From Rhabdothermincola salaria (lineage in GTDB: Bacteria; Actinomycetota; Acidimicrobiia; Acidimicrobiales; Acidimicrobilacustridaceae): 64,000 nt of DNA. The notes under the pieces were generated by a model. The model was not told the origin of the DNA, made no database searches, and saw only the letters and a list, made by a program, of their open reading frames with translations. The stretch is taken from the NCBI RefSeq assembly GCF_021246445.1, contig NZ_JAJQXW010000003.1, positions 62,001 to 126,000 on the forward strand, given 5' to 3'. A program made the position numbers and the translations under genes. Positions 44,144-56,170 of this stretch are shown one piece after another (position 1 is the first letter of the stretch; every line of letters starts with the position of its first letter).

Positions 44144-45421
44144 ATGTCCGACACCACCACGCGTCCCGAACCCGTCCGCCTCGACGACCTCGCCGCACCG
44201 CGGTTCTCGCCGGAGGCCCGGGCCATCGTGGACGGCGCCGCCGCCTTCGCCGATGCCGTGCAGCTCGACGCCGCCGCGCTGATGGACCAGGCGTGCGAGG
44301 CCACCGGCCTCGACGACTTCGGGCCCATGGACTTCGTGGAGCGCCTCGAGCTGTTGGTGTGGTGCCTCGAGCACGAGGGGCAGCGTTCGCCGATGGGCAA
44401 GGTGTCCGCCGCCTCCCAGCTGGGCCAGCTGCTCCAGAACCGACTCCTGCTCCAACATCTGCTGACCCGGCACCCCGAGATCCACGACGTCGAGATCGCG
44501 GCGCCGATGATCATCGCCGGGCTGCCCCGCACCGGCACCACCCACCTGCACAACCTCATCTCGGCCGATCCTGCGCTGCGCAGCCTCCCCTACTGGGAGT
44601 CGCTGCAGCCGGTGCCCTTCCCGGCCGAGGCCGAGCTGGCCGGCACCCCCGACGACCCCCGCCTGGCTCGCACCGAGGGGGCGCTGTCGATGCTCGACGT
44701 GATCATGCCCCACTTCCGGCGCATGCACGACATGACCACCTGGCACGTGCACGAGGAGATCCAGATCCTGGCCATGGACTTCTCGACGATGCTCTTCGAG
44801 ACCATGGCGCCGATGCCCACGTGGCGCGACTACTACCTGGCCCACGATCAGCGACCCCACTACGAGTACATGAAGACGGTGCTCAAGGCCTGCCAGTTCC
44901 TGCGCGGTGGCGACCGGTGGATCCTCAAGTCCCCCCAGCACCTCGAGCAGTTCGGGCCCCTCATCGACACCTTCGGCGACGCCACCGTGCTGGTCACCCA
45001 CCGCGACCCGGTCTCGGTGATGATCTCGATGGGCACGATGCTGGCCTACTCGGCGCGCACCTCCCAGGAGCCCGTCGACCCGAAGGCCATCGCCGGCTAC
45101 TGGGCCGACCGCCTCGAGACGATGCTCAACGCCGCCCTGCGCGACCGCGACCTGCTCCCCGCCGAGCAGTCGATGGACGTGCGCTTCGACGAGTTCATGG
45201 CCGACGACCTCGGCATGGTGCGCCGCATCTACGACCTGGCCGACCAGCCCATGCCGCCCGAGTCCGAGGCCGCGCTGGCCGACTACGTGGCCACCCACCA
45301 GCGCGACCGCTACGGCAAGGTGATCTACGAACCCGAGGTCCTGGGCATCGACGTCGCCGCCCGGCGCACGGCCATGCGTGCCTACAGCGAACGCTTCGCC
45401 ATCCCCGACGAGCCCTGGTAG
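44144..45421 (+). CDS. Sulfotransferase family protein
   Basis: PAPS-dependent sulfotransferase fold of 425 aa. The 5'-phosphosulfate loop is [10 protein letters not shown] at 127-136 and the 3'-phosphate motif is in [15 protein letters not shown]. The overall layout matches bacterial proteins annotated as sulfotransferases in Actinobacteria, with unknown acceptors. It is the only plus-strand gene within the translation superoperon, between ribF and rpsO, where most Actinobacteria have no gene. TAGCAT at 44087 may be its -10. Confidence 0.85.
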   Translation: MSDTTTRPEPVRLDDLAAPRFSPEARAIVDGAAAFADAVQLDAAALMDQACEATGLDDFGPMDFVERLELLVWCLEHEGQRSPMGKVSAASQLGQLLQNRLLLQHLLTRHPEIHDVEIAAPMIIAGLPRTGTTHLHNLISADPALRSLPYWESLQPVPFPAEAELAGTPDDPRLARTEGALSMLDVIMPHFRRMHDMTTWHVHEEIQILAMDFSTMLFETMAPMPTWRDYYLAHDQRPHYEYMKTVLKACQFLRGGDRWILKSPQHLEQFGPLIDTFGDATVLVTHRDPVSVMISMGTMLAYSARTSQEPVDPKAIAGYWADRLETMLNAALRDRDLLPAEQSMDVRFDEFMADDLGMVRRIYDLADQPMPPESEAALADYVATHQRDRYGKVIYEPEVLGIDVAARRTAMRAYSERFAIPDEPW

Positions 45422-45479
45422 CCCCCGCAAGGGCGCTCAGCTGGGCGCGCCTGCCAGCGTCGTCCAGCGGTCGTGCCGC

Positions 45480-46430
45480 TCAGAGGGCGGCGAGGAGGGT
45501 GCGGGCCTGGTCGACGTCGCGCCCCATCTGCTCGACGAGGGCGTCGACGGAGTCGAACTTCACCTCGTCGCGCAGCCACTGCACGAACTGCACCCGGGCC
45601 GACTGGCCGTAGAGGTCGCCGTCGAAGTCGATGAGGTGGGCCTCGAGCACCGAGGCCTCGGCGTCCTCGTAGAAGGTGGGCCGCCGCCCGAGGGAGATGG
45701 CCGCCGGACGGCGCATGCCGTCGGCGCCCAGGTACCAGCCGGCATAGATGCCGTCACGGGGCAGGCAGATGGCCTCGGGCACGCCCACGTTGGCGGTGCG
45801 GTAGCCCAGCTCGCGGGCGCGGCCGTCGCCGCGACCGACGACGCCGCGCACCTCGTGGTGCCGGCCGAGCATGGCGGCGGCGCCGTCGAGGTCGCCGTCG
45901 CGCAGCGCGGCCCGGATGCGGGTGGAGGACACCGGCGTGGCGCTGGCCTGGCCGTCGAGCCCGATCAGGTCGTGGCCCACCACCTCGAAGCCCAGGTCGG
46001 AGCCCATGGCCCGCAGCAGGTTCACGTCGCCGGAGCGACGGTGCCCGAAGTGGAAGTCCTCCCCCACGGCCACCAACCGGGCGTTGAGGCAACCGGCCAG
46101 GACCTCGTTCACGAACTCGTCGGCCGGTTCCTTGGAGCGCACCTCGTCGAAGTGCACGACGAGGGTGTAGTCGACCCCGCAGTCGGCCAGCAGCTCGAGC
46201 TTCTGATCGAGGTCGGTGAGCAGCAGAGGGGCCGAGTCGGGTCGCACCACGCTGGCCGGGTGGCGGTCGAAGGTGACGACCGCCGTCTTGAGGCCCCGCT
46301 CCCGGGCCCGGTCCTTGAGCGTCGCGATGACGGCCCGGTGCCCCAGGTGCACGCCGTCGTAGGCGCCGATGGTGAGGGCGGTGCCCTCGGGCGGACGGGG
46401 GCAGACAGCGATGTCGCTCAGGACCTCCAT
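45480..46430 (-). CDS. ribF: Bifunctional riboflavin kinase/FAD synthetase
   Basis: Makes FMN and then FAD from riboflavin and ATP. The 316-aa protein has an N-terminal FAD synthetase domain with TIGAYDGVHLGHRAVI (21-36) and a C-terminal flavokinase domain (about 185-310) with GYRTANVG. Full length with both domains intact. It follows truB by 12 nt in the usual truB-ribF order. Confidence 0.96.
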   Translation of the reverse strand: MEVLSDIAVCPRPPEGTALTIGAYDGVHLGHRAVIATLKDRARERGLKTAVVTFDRHPASVVRPDSAPLLLTDLDQKLELLADCGVDYTLVVHFDEVRSKEPADEFVNEVLAGCLNARLVAVGEDFHFGHRRSGDVNLLRAMGSDLGFEVVGHDLIGLDGQASATPVSSTRIRAALRDGDLDGAAAMLGRHHEVRGVVGRGDGRARELGYRTANVGVPEAICLPRDGIYAGWYLGADGMRRPAAISLGRRPTFYEDAEASVLEAHLIDFDGDLYGQSARVQFVQWLRDEVKFDSVDALVEQMGRDVDQARTLLAAL

Positions 46431-46442
46431 GGCGACGCGAAC

Positions 46443-47372
46443 CTACCCGGGCTCGGCCCGGGGAGCCGAAGCCGGGCCGGGACCCTCGACGGGGGCGACC
46501 ACCACCTCGGGCTTCACGGTGCCGGCCCGATGCGCCACGTAGACGGCCAGCAGACGACCATCGGCGTCGAGCACCCGCCAGGGCCCCTCGCCCTCGAAGC
46601 CGTCGGCCGGGAGCACCTTGCCGTGGCCCACATCGACCCGGGCCTCGTCGTCGACCACGACCGCCGGGAGGTCGCGGAGCGCCTCGGCGGGCGACACCAG
46701 CACGTCGGGGCCGATCTCGCCGAGGGGTCGGGCCTCGGCCTCGGTGAACGAGCCGCTGCGGGTGCGGCGCAGGTCTCGGAGGTGGGCGCCGCCGCCGAGC
46801 GCAGCACCGAGGTCGGCGGCGAGGGCGCGCACGTAGGTGCCCGAGGAGCACTCGACCTCGGCGCGATAGCGGAGGGGTTCGCCCGGCACCGGGGACACCT
46901 CGAAGCGGTACACGGTGACCGGACGGGCGGCCCGCTCGACCTCCTTGCCCTCGCGGGCCAGCTCGTGCAGACGACGCCCGTCGACCTTCACCGCCGAGAC
47001 CATCGGCGGCACCTGCATGATGTCGCCGGTCAGCCCGGCGGCGGCGGCCGCCACCTGGTCGGGGGTGACCTCCATGGCGTGGGTGGCGGTGACCTCGCCG
47101 GAGTCGTCGAGCGTGCTGGTCTCGACCCCCAGCACGATTTCGCAGGTGTAGGCCTTGGGCAGGGCCGTCAGGTAGCGCAGCAGGCGCGTCACCCGCCCCA
47201 CGCCCAGCAGCAGCACGCCGGTGGCGTCGGGATCGAGGGTGCCGGAGTGGCCCACCTTGCGGGTGCCGAGCAGACCGCGGCTCTTGGCCACCACGTCGTG
47301 GGAGGTCCAGCCCGCCTCCTTGTCGACCACGACCAGCCCGTCGGGTCCGTCGCCCGACCGGCGACGGCTCAC
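46443..47372 (-). CDS. truB: tRNA pseudouridine(55) synthase
   Basis: Forms pseudouridine 55 in the T-loop of tRNAs. The 309-aa protein starts with GTG at 47372, overlapping the rbfA stop as GTGA. The catalytic aspartate is D47 in GHSGTLDPDATGVL. KVDGRRLHELAREG and CSSGTYVRALA are family motifs, and a C-terminal PUA-like region (about 225-290) follows. Longer upstream reading is a shadow of rbfA. Confidence 0.96.
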   Translation of the reverse strand: MSRRRSGDGPDGLVVVDKEAGWTSHDVVAKSRGLLGTRKVGHSGTLDPDATGVLLLGVGRVTRLLRYLTALPKAYTCEIVLGVETSTLDDSGEVTATHAMEVTPDQVAAAAAGLTGDIMQVPPMVSAVKVDGRRLHELAREGKEVERAARPVTVYRFEVSPVPGEPLRYRAEVECSSGTYVRALAADLGAALGGGAHLRDLRRTRSGSFTEAEARPLGEIGPDVLVSPAEALRDLPAVVVDDEARVDVGHGKVLPADGFEGEGPWRVLDADGRLLAVYVAHRAGTVKPEVVVAPVEGPGPASAPRAEPG

Positions 47373-47866
47373 GAGGGGGTGCCGGGCCCGGCCTCGTCGG
47401 CCGGGGTGCCCGGTCCGGACGTGTCGCCGGCCGGGGTGCCCGGTCCGGACGTGTCGCCGGCCGGGGCGCCGTCGTCCGCCGAGGCGTCGTCCGCGGCGAT
47501 CGGGCCCACCTCGGCCAGCAGCTCCTCGATGCGGGCTCCGCTGCGCACGGCGGCATCGGGGGCGAAGGTCAGCTCGGGGGTGCGCTTGATGCGGGCCTGG
47601 CGGGCGATGGCCCCCTTGAGGCGCCACTTCACCTCGCCGAGGGCCTCGAGGATCTCCTCGTCGCCTTCCTCGCCCTGCAGGGAGTCGAAGAAGACCATGG
47701 CCTGGCGCAGGTCGCCGTCGATGTCGACCGCGGTGATGCTCAACAGGTCGAGGCGTTCGTCGTCGATCTTCTCGAGCTCGTCGGCGAGGATCTCGCGCAA
47801 CAGCTCGTTGAGCCGCGCCGTGCGCGGGTACTGGCGGGGTCCTCCCCGGTTCGGGCGCGGGCTCAT
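47369..47866 (-). CDS. rbfA: 30S ribosome-binding factor A, with repeat tail
   Basis: KH-fold factor for late 16S rRNA processing and cold growth. The 165-aa protein has the RbfA core to about residue 118 (RTARLNELLREILADELEKI, LRQAMVFFDSL, RTPELTF). A low-complexity tail of about 45 residues then contains GDTSGPGTPA twice, encoded by a perfect 30-bp tandem repeat. Start overlaps the DUF503 stop (ATGA), end overlaps truB (GTGA). Confidence 0.94.
   Translation of the reverse strand: MSPRPNRGGPRQYPRTARLNELLREILADELEKIDDERLDLLSITAVDIDGDLRQAMVFFDSLQGEEGDEEILEALGEVKWRLKGAIARQARIKRTPELTFAPDAAVRSGARIEELLAEVGPIAADDASADDGAPAGDTSGPGTPAGDTSGPGTPADEAGPGTPS
47401..47460. repeat. Two perfect 30-bp tandem repeats in rbfA
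   Basis: Units 47401-47430 and 47431-47460 are identical, with a degenerate partial unit on each side. They encode the 10-residue unit GDTSGPGTPA in the RbfA tail. A likely site of slippage and length variation. Confidence 0.9.
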
Positions 47867-48162
47867 CGGTCCACCTCCGTCCAGTGGCGATCGGTCGCCA
47901 CCACGTCGATCTCCGGGAACGACCACACGAACCGCTCGACGGCGTCGAGCACCTCGGTGCACTGTCCCGGACTGGATGCGGCCACCGCGAAGCCCAGCTC
48001 GGCTCGTTGGTGGTCGTCGTTGCGGCCCGTCTCGGCGGCACTCACCCCGTGGCGGCGGCGGGCGCCCTCGACGATCGTGCGGACCACCGAGCGCTTGTCC
48101 TTGAGGGACTCGGCGTTCGGGATCCGCAGATCGACAGCGAGGGCCAGGACGTGCAGCGCCAC
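47863..48162 (-). CDS. DUF503 family protein (YlxP-like)
   Basis: A 99-aa protein beginning with GTG at 48162 ([28 protein letters not shown]), the typical DUF503 start, and ending near WTEVDR. The family is widely linked to infB-rbfA operons as here, and its molecular role is not established. Its stop overlaps the rbfA start by ATGA. The infB stop is 28 nt upstream. Confidence 0.9.
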   Translation of the reverse strand: MALHVLALAVDLRIPNAESLKDKRSVVRTIVEGARRRHGVSAAETGRNDDHQRAELGFAVAASSPGQCTEVLDAVERFVWSFPEIDVVATDRHWTEVDR

Positions 48163-48190
48163 CCGGGTGAGGGTACCGCTGCGGTGTCGG

Positions 48191-51133
<2,943 letters not shown>

Positions 51134-51185
51134 CCTCGACCTCAGTCCTCGCAGCAAATGAGACGCACCGCATGGAGCGTCACGG

Positions 51186-51204
51186 CGCTCGGCTGGGCCG
51201 AGCG
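51186..51204 (-). other. 8-bp hairpin in nusA-infB spacer
   Basis: Perfect CGCTCGGC/GCCGAGCG arms around a TGG loop, 53 nt before the infB start. Possible attenuator or RNA-processing site. Confidence 0.45.
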
Positions 51205-51230
51205 GCCATCTATCCTCGCGCAGGCCGGCG

Positions 51231-51248
51231 GGTCCGTACGAACGGACC
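51231..51248 (-). other. 7-bp hairpin in nusA-infB spacer
   Basis: Perfect GGTCCGT/ACGGACC arms with the tetraloop ACGA, 36 nt after the nusA stop. It is in tandem with the second hairpin at 51186. Confidence 0.45.
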
Positions 51249-51284
51249 GCTTCGCGATGGCAGTCTCAGCCCCCCGAGCGGGGC

Positions 51285-52619
51285 CTAACCGACGCTATCG
51301 GCCTCGCTGGTGGCTTCCTCCGCCGGAGCCTCGACACCGGCCTCGTCGGCCCCGTCACCGGCCTCGCCGGCGGGCGCGACGGCGTCGGCGGCTTCGGGCT
51401 CGTCGGGGGTCTCGGGCTCGCCGACGGCCTCCGCGGTCGTGTCGGTGGCCTCCGGCGCCTCGGCCTCGTCGCCGGCCTCGGCCGCGGCCTCGGCGGCCGC
51501 GTCCTCGGCCGAGCGCTGGGCGTAGGCCTCGGCCGAGAGCACCTCGCCGCCTTCGGCCGGCTGCCACACCTGCTCGCCGGTCTCGGGGTCGACGACCCAC
51601 TCGCCCTCGGCCCAGTCCTGGTCGGCGTAGGCCTCTTCCTCGGCCAGCTGCGTCTCGCTCTTGATGTCGACGCGCCAGCCGGTGAGGCGGGCAGCCAGGC
51701 GGGCGTTCTGGCCCTCCTTGCCGATGGCCAGCGACAGCTGGTAGTCGGGCACGATGACCTCGGCGGTGCCGGTGTCCTCGTGGATCCGCACCTCCTTGAC
51801 CTTGGCCGGCGAGAGGGCCTTCATGACGAAGTCGGCCGGGTCGTCGGAGAAGGGGACGATGTCGATCTTCTCGCCCCGCAGCTCGTTGACGACCATGCGC
51901 ACGCGGGCGCCGCGAGCGCCGACGCAGGCCCCGACGGGATCGACGTTGGCGTCGTTGGACCACACGGCGATCTTGGTGCGTGCCCCTGGCTCACGGGCGC
52001 AGGCCTTGATCTCCACCACGCCGTCGGCGATCTCGGGGACCTCGAGCTCGAAGAGCCGCTTGATGAGCCCCGGGTGGGTGCGGCTGGTGACGATCTGGGG
52101 GCCCTTGGCCGTCTTGCGCACCTCGACGATGTAGGCCTTGACCCGGCTGCCGGGCTCGGGGCGCTCGTAGGGCACCTGCTCGGCCTGGGGCATGAGCGCC
52201 TCGACGCGTCCGAGGTCGAGCAGGGTGTAGCGGGCATCGGTCTGTTGGATGATGCCGGTGACGATGTCGCCCTCGCGGCCGGCGTACTCCTCGTACTTCA
52301 TCTCCCGCTCGGCCTCGCGGATGCGCTGGCTCATGACCTGCTTCATGGTCTGGGCCGCGACCCGGCCCCACACCTCGGGCGGCGGGGTGACGTCGAACTC
52401 GGTGCCCACGGGCACGCCGTCCTCGTCGAGCTCCTGGGCCATGACCCGGATCTCGCCGGAGTCGGGGTCGATGACCACCCAGGCGTACTCCTGGGCGTCG
52501 GGAAGGCGCTTGTAGGCGGACTCGAAGGCGTCGGCGAGCGCGCCGAAGAGGGTGTCGACCGAGATGCCCCGGTCGGTGGCGAGGGCCTGGAGGGCCTCCA
52601 TGAGGTCGGGGTTGTTCAT
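51285..52619 (-). CDS. nusA: Transcription termination/antitermination protein NusA
   Basis: RNA polymerase-bound elongation factor. The 444-aa protein has the N-terminal polymerase-binding domain (1-125), S1 (about 130-200), and two KH domains (about 205-345, with [18 protein letters not shown] and [19 protein letters not shown]). An acidic Ala/Glu tail of about 80 residues replaces the E. coli AR repeats. Its ATG shares a base with the rimP stop (TGATG). Full actinobacterial layout apart from the long tail. Confidence 0.97.
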   Translation of the reverse strand: MNNPDLMEALQALATDRGISVDTLFGALADAFESAYKRLPDAQEYAWVVIDPDSGEIRVMAQELDEDGVPVGTEFDVTPPPEVWGRVAAQTMKQVMSQRIREAEREMKYEEYAGREGDIVTGIIQQTDARYTLLDLGRVEALMPQAEQVPYERPEPGSRVKAYIVEVRKTAKGPQIVTSRTHPGLIKRLFELEVPEIADGVVEIKACAREPGARTKIAVWSNDANVDPVGACVGARGARVRMVVNELRGEKIDIVPFSDDPADFVMKALSPAKVKEVRIHEDTGTAEVIVPDYQLSLAIGKEGQNARLAARLTGWRVDIKSETQLAEEEAYADQDWAEGEWVVDPETGEQVWQPAEGGEVLSAEAYAQRSAEDAAAEAAAEAGDEAEAPEATDTTAEAVGEPETPDEPEAADAVAPAGEAGDGADEAGVEAPAEEATSEADSVG

Positions 52620-53236
52620 CACTCCGGGACCGTCTCCTGCGTGGTGGATGAGGTGGACGTCGGCGACGACGATCCACGGGACTTCGCCTTGGCCGCCTTG
52701 GCGGCCTTCTTGCCCTTGCCCGACGTGGCCTGGGGGGCGGCTTTGGTGTTCTTGGGGCCCTTGGGACCACCGGGCTTGGGGGCGGGGCCCCAGTCGAAGA
52801 CCGTGCGGGCCTTCTCGATGTCGGGGTAGTCGAGGCGGATCTGCTCGCCCGCCGGCTCGTCGAGGGCGACGACGACGCCCGTGGCGTCGGCCGAGGCCAG
52901 GGTGCCGGCGAAGCGCCGGCCGCGGGCGAAGCCGGGGACCGTCTTCACCGAGACCTGGCGGCCCACGGCCCAGGCGTAGTGCCCGGGGGTGCGTAGCGTG
53001 CGCTCGAGGCCGGGGCTCGACACCTCGAGGGTGTACTGCCCGTTGATGGGGTCGTGCTCGTCGAGGGCCCGCGACAGCGCCCGGGTGACCGAGGCGATGG
53101 CCTGCATGTCGAGGCCACCGGGACGGTCGACGGTGACCCGGAGGACGGGCCCGGCCTGCTCGAGGTCGAACAGCTCCACGTCCTCCGCGGCCACGACGGG
53201 CTCCACGACGGCACGCACCCTCTCGGACACGCTCAT
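52619..53236 (-). CDS. rimP: Ribosome maturation factor RimP
   Basis: 30S assembly factor with an N-terminal alpha/beta domain and C-terminal Sm-like domain. The 205-aa protein has the family motifs VDRPGGLDMQAIASVTRALS and YTLEVSSPGLERTL. A Lys/Ala/Gly/Ser-rich tail of about 45 residues extends beyond the usual end. GAGGAGG precedes the ATG at 53236. A predicted promoter and a perfect hairpin lie upstream, and nusA is translationally coupled downstream. Confidence 0.96.
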   Translation of the reverse strand: MSVSERVRAVVEPVVAAEDVELFDLEQAGPVLRVTVDRPGGLDMQAIASVTRALSRALDEHDPINGQYTLEVSSPGLERTLRTPGHYAWAVGRQVSVKTVPGFARGRRFAGTLASADATGVVVALDEPAGEQIRLDYPDIEKARTVFDWGPAPKPGGPKGPKNTKAAPQATSGKGKKAAKAAKAKSRGSSSPTSTSSTTQETVPE

Positions 53237-53293
53237 GGCTCGACCTCCTCTCGACTGCTCGACGACGGGATGCGACCGGGGCCCCGAACGAGA

Positions 53294-53320
53294 GAAGGCG
53301 TGGGCAGCGCCCACGCCTTC
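53294..53320 (-). other. Perfect 12-bp hairpin in rimP leader (candidate attenuator)
   Basis: Arms 53294-53305 and 53309-53320 (GAAGGCGTGGGC and its complement) leave a 3-nt loop. On the minus strand the stem is followed by TCTCGTT. It lies 58 nt before the rimP ATG, 81 nt after the proS stop, and about 25 nt after the predicted start site. It could be a proS terminator or a rimP-nusA leader attenuator. Confidence 0.65.
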
Positions 53321-53349
53321 GGTCGGAGAAACGATCGAATGCAGCGCCC

Positions 53350-53355
53350 AGTATA
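53350..53355 (-). promoter_or_regulatory. Probable -10 element for rimP-nusA
   Basis: TATACT on the minus strand matches five of six consensus bases in an otherwise very GC-rich gap. No convincing -35 is seen. Transcription would start near 53343, just before the leader hairpin. Confidence 0.5.
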
Positions 53356-53401
53356 GCCCCCGAGCCCGGTGACGACCCCGTCGGTGAGGTGGTGCGGCGC
53401 C

Positions 53402-54814
53402 TCAGTAGGCCCGGGCGACGATGGCCACGGCGTCGGGATCGTCGTCGGTGCGGGGCAGGCTGCCATCGGGCATCACCAGACACCGAACCGTGACGCCCTG
53501 CTGGGCCAGCTCCCCTTCGCCGTCGGTGCCGAGGGCCGACCACGCGATGCGTGCCCAACCGGTGGCGGCCGCCTCGGCGGCCTCGGCGATGGTGGACACC
53601 TCGGCGGTGTGGGCGTCGCGGCGCTCGATGGCCTCGGCCAGCAGCGTGGCCTGGCCCTCGTCGAGGGCGGCACGCACGCCGGCGACGATGCCGTCGAGCG
53701 GCGTGGCGTCCTTGGTACCGGAGATGCGCCGGGCCACGGTGACCACGCCCTCGGCCAGGTCGCGGGGGCCCAACTCGAGTCGGACGGGCACGCCCTTGAG
53801 CTCCCAGTCGGTGGCCCGGCGCCCCATCGAGGTCTCGACGCGCACGTCGAGCTCGACCCGCAGCCCGGCATCGGTGAGCTCGGCGGCCAGCGCCCGGCAG
53901 CGCTCGACGACGGCGTCGTCGTCGCGCACAGCCAGGACCACGACCTGCACGGGCGCCAACGCCGGCGGCACGCGCAGGCCGGCGTCGTCGCCGTGGCCCA
54001 TGATCAGGCCGCCCACCATGCGGGTGGACACCCCCCAGGAGGTGGTCCAGGCCAGCTGCTGGGTGCCCTCGGCGTCGAGGTAGGCGATGTCGAAGGCCTT
54101 GGCGAAGTTCTGGCCGAGCTCGTGGCTGGTCCCCATCTGCAGCGCCTTGCCGTCGCCCATCATGGCCTCGCACGTCATGGTGTTGGTGGCCCCGGCGAAG
54201 CGCTCCTTCTTGGTCTTGCGCCCGACTACGACCGGCAGGGCGAGCACGTCGCGCATGAAGCCTTCGTAGACGTCGTGCAGGATGCGTTCGGCGTAGGCCC
54301 GGCCGTCGTCCTCGCTGACGTGGGCGGTGTGGCCCTCCTGCCAGAGGAATTCGCTGGTGCGCAGGAACACGCGGGGGCGCAGCTCCCAGCGCACCACGTT
54401 GGCCCACTGGTTGAGCAACAGGGGCAGGTCGCGGTAGCTCTGCACCCACTTGGCCATGAACTCGCCGATGACCGTCTCGGAGGTGGGGCGGACCACGACG
54501 GGCTCGTCGAGGTCCTTGCCCCCGGCGTGGGTGACCACCGCCAGTTCGGGGCTGAAGCCCTCGACGTGCTCGGCCTCGCGGGTGAGGTAGCTCTCGGGGA
54601 TGAACAGCGGGAAGTAGGCGTTCTTGGCCCCGGCGGCCTTGATGCGCCGGTCGACCTCGGCCTGCATCTGCTCCCAGATGGCGTAGCCGTAGGGGCGGAT
54701 GACCATGGTGCCGCGCACGGGACCGTTGTCGGCCAGCTCCGCCTTGGCGACGACGTCTTGGTACCAGCGAGGGAAGTCCTCGGCCTGGGGGGTGAGCACA
54801 GGTGCCTTGGCCAT
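53402..54814 (-). CDS. proS: Prolyl-tRNA synthetase, archaeal/eukaryotic type
   Basis: Class II aminoacyl-tRNA synthetase for proline. The 470-aa protein lacks the large editing insertion of bacterial-type ProRS (about 570-590 aa). It starts PRWYQDVVAKAELADNGPVRGTM and has VVRPTSETVI, RTSEFLWQEGHTAH and a C-terminal domain ending in Tyr (IVARAY), all features of the archaeal/eukaryotic group. It occupies the place beside rimP-nusA where Actinobacteria such as Mycobacterium have the bacterial-type enzyme. Start at 54814. Confidence 0.95.
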   Translation of the reverse strand: MAKAPVLTPQAEDFPRWYQDVVAKAELADNGPVRGTMVIRPYGYAIWEQMQAEVDRRIKAAGAKNAYFPLFIPESYLTREAEHVEGFSPELAVVTHAGGKDLDEPVVVRPTSETVIGEFMAKWVQSYRDLPLLLNQWANVVRWELRPRVFLRTSEFLWQEGHTAHVSEDDGRAYAERILHDVYEGFMRDVLALPVVVGRKTKKERFAGATNTMTCEAMMGDGKALQMGTSHELGQNFAKAFDIAYLDAEGTQQLAWTTSWGVSTRMVGGLIMGHGDDAGLRVPPALAPVQVVVLAVRDDDAVVERCRALAAELTDAGLRVELDVRVETSMGRRATDWELKGVPVRLELGPRDLAEGVVTVARRISGTKDATPLDGIVAGVRAALDEGQATLLAEAIERRDAHTAEVSTIAEAAEAAATGWARIAWSALGTDGEGELAQQGVTVRCLVMPDGSLPRTDDDPDAVAIVARAY

Positions 54815-54852
54815 AGGGCGCCGATGCTACGACAGGGTGACCCGGGCCCCTT

Positions 54853-56160
54853 TCAGGGGTTCGGGCGATCGGGCCCGTCGCCCCCGCGGCCGTCGTCCCG
54901 GTCGGCGTCGGGCGGGGCGGCCGAACCGGGGTCCTCGAGGCGGCGGATCTCGGTGATGCGCTCGCCGGCGTGGTTCACGTCGTCGCCCTTGTCGTCGAGC
55001 AGCTTGGCCCGGTCGGCTTCGGCCTCGGCCGCGGCGCTGTCGTCCTTGCGGCGCAACGCCTCTTCCACGCCGCCTTCGGCGATGATGCCGGCCCATTCGA
55101 CCAGGGCCTCGACCATCCCGGCCTCGGGCACGACCTTGACGACCTCGCCCTTGACGAACAGGTGCCCCCGCTTGCGACCGGCGGCGATGCCGAGGTCGGC
55201 TTCGCGGGCTTCGCCCGGACCGTTGACCACGCAGCCCATGACCGCCACCTGGATGGGGATGTTCATGCCGTCGAGGGCGGCCTGGGCCTTCTCGGCCACC
55301 TCGATGACGTCGACCTCGGCCCGGCCGCACGACGGGCAGGCAATGAGGTCGAGGCCCCGGCGCTCGCGCAGCCCGAGGCTCTCGAGCAGCCAACGCCCGG
55401 CCCGGACTTCCTCGACCGGGTCGGCGGTGAGCGAGTAGCGGATGGTGTCGCCGATGCCCTCGGCCAGCAGGGTGGCCATGCCGGCGGTGGCCTTGACCAG
55501 CCCCGCCGGGGGCGGACCGGCCTCGGTGACCCCGAGGTGCAGGGGGAAGTCGACCGTGTCGGCCAGCAGCCGGTAGGCGTCGATCATGAGGGCCACGTTG
55601 GAGGCCTTCACCGAGATCTTGACGTCGTCGAAGCCGACCTCCTCGAAGTAGGCCAACTCGCGCTGGGCGGACTCGACCATGGCCTCGGCCGTGACCCGGC
55701 CGCCGTACTTCTCGTAGAGCTCGGGGTCGAGCGACCCGCCGTTGACCCCGATGCGGATGGGGAGGCCTCGGTCCTTGGCCTCGGCCGCGACGGTCTTGAT
55801 GTGCTCGGGCCGTCGGATGTTGCCGGGGTTCAGACGCAGGCCCTGGACGCCGGCCTCCATGGCCTCGAGCGCGCGGCGGTACTGGTGGTGGATGTCGGCG
55901 ATGATGGGCAACGGCGAACGCGGCACGATCTGGGCCAGGCCCTCGGCCGCCTCGACCTCGTTGCACGTGCAGCGCACGATGTCGCATCCGGCGCCGGCGA
56001 GGGCGTAGATCTGCTGCAAGGTGCCCTCGACGTCGGCGGTCTTGGTGGTGGTCATCGACTGCACCGTGATCGGGGCACCACCGCCGACGGGGACCTTGCC
56101 CACGTGGAGCTGCCGGGTGCGCCGTCGCTCGTACCGGGTCTGGGGGGAGAGGTCGCTCAC
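54853..56160 (-). CDS. ispG: 4-hydroxy-3-methylbut-2-en-1-yl diphosphate synthase (flavodoxin)
   Basis: Iron-sulfur enzyme of the non-mevalonate isoprenoid pathway, converting MEcPP to HMBPP. The 435-aa protein has the N-terminal TIM barrel (VGGGAPITVQSMTTTKTADV, LRLNPGNI) and the C-terminal cluster cysteines in CPSCGR and CVVNGPGEA. A tail of about 50 polar residues extends past the family end. It lies next to dxr and the site-2 protease gene, as in most Actinobacteria. Confidence 0.97.
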   Translation of the reverse strand: MSDLSPQTRYERRRTRQLHVGKVPVGGGAPITVQSMTTTKTADVEGTLQQIYALAGAGCDIVRCTCNEVEAAEGLAQIVPRSPLPIIADIHHQYRRALEAMEAGVQGLRLNPGNIRRPEHIKTVAAEAKDRGLPIRIGVNGGSLDPELYEKYGGRVTAEAMVESAQRELAYFEEVGFDDVKISVKASNVALMIDAYRLLADTVDFPLHLGVTEAGPPPAGLVKATAGMATLLAEGIGDTIRYSLTADPVEEVRAGRWLLESLGLRERRGLDLIACPSCGRAEVDVIEVAEKAQAALDGMNIPIQVAVMGCVVNGPGEAREADLGIAAGRKRGHLFVKGEVVKVVPEAGMVEALVEWAGIIAEGGVEEALRRKDDSAAAEAEADRAKLLDDKGDDVNHAGERITEIRRLEDPGSAAPPDADRDDGRGGDGPDRPNP

Positions 56161-56170
56161 GGCACCGACC

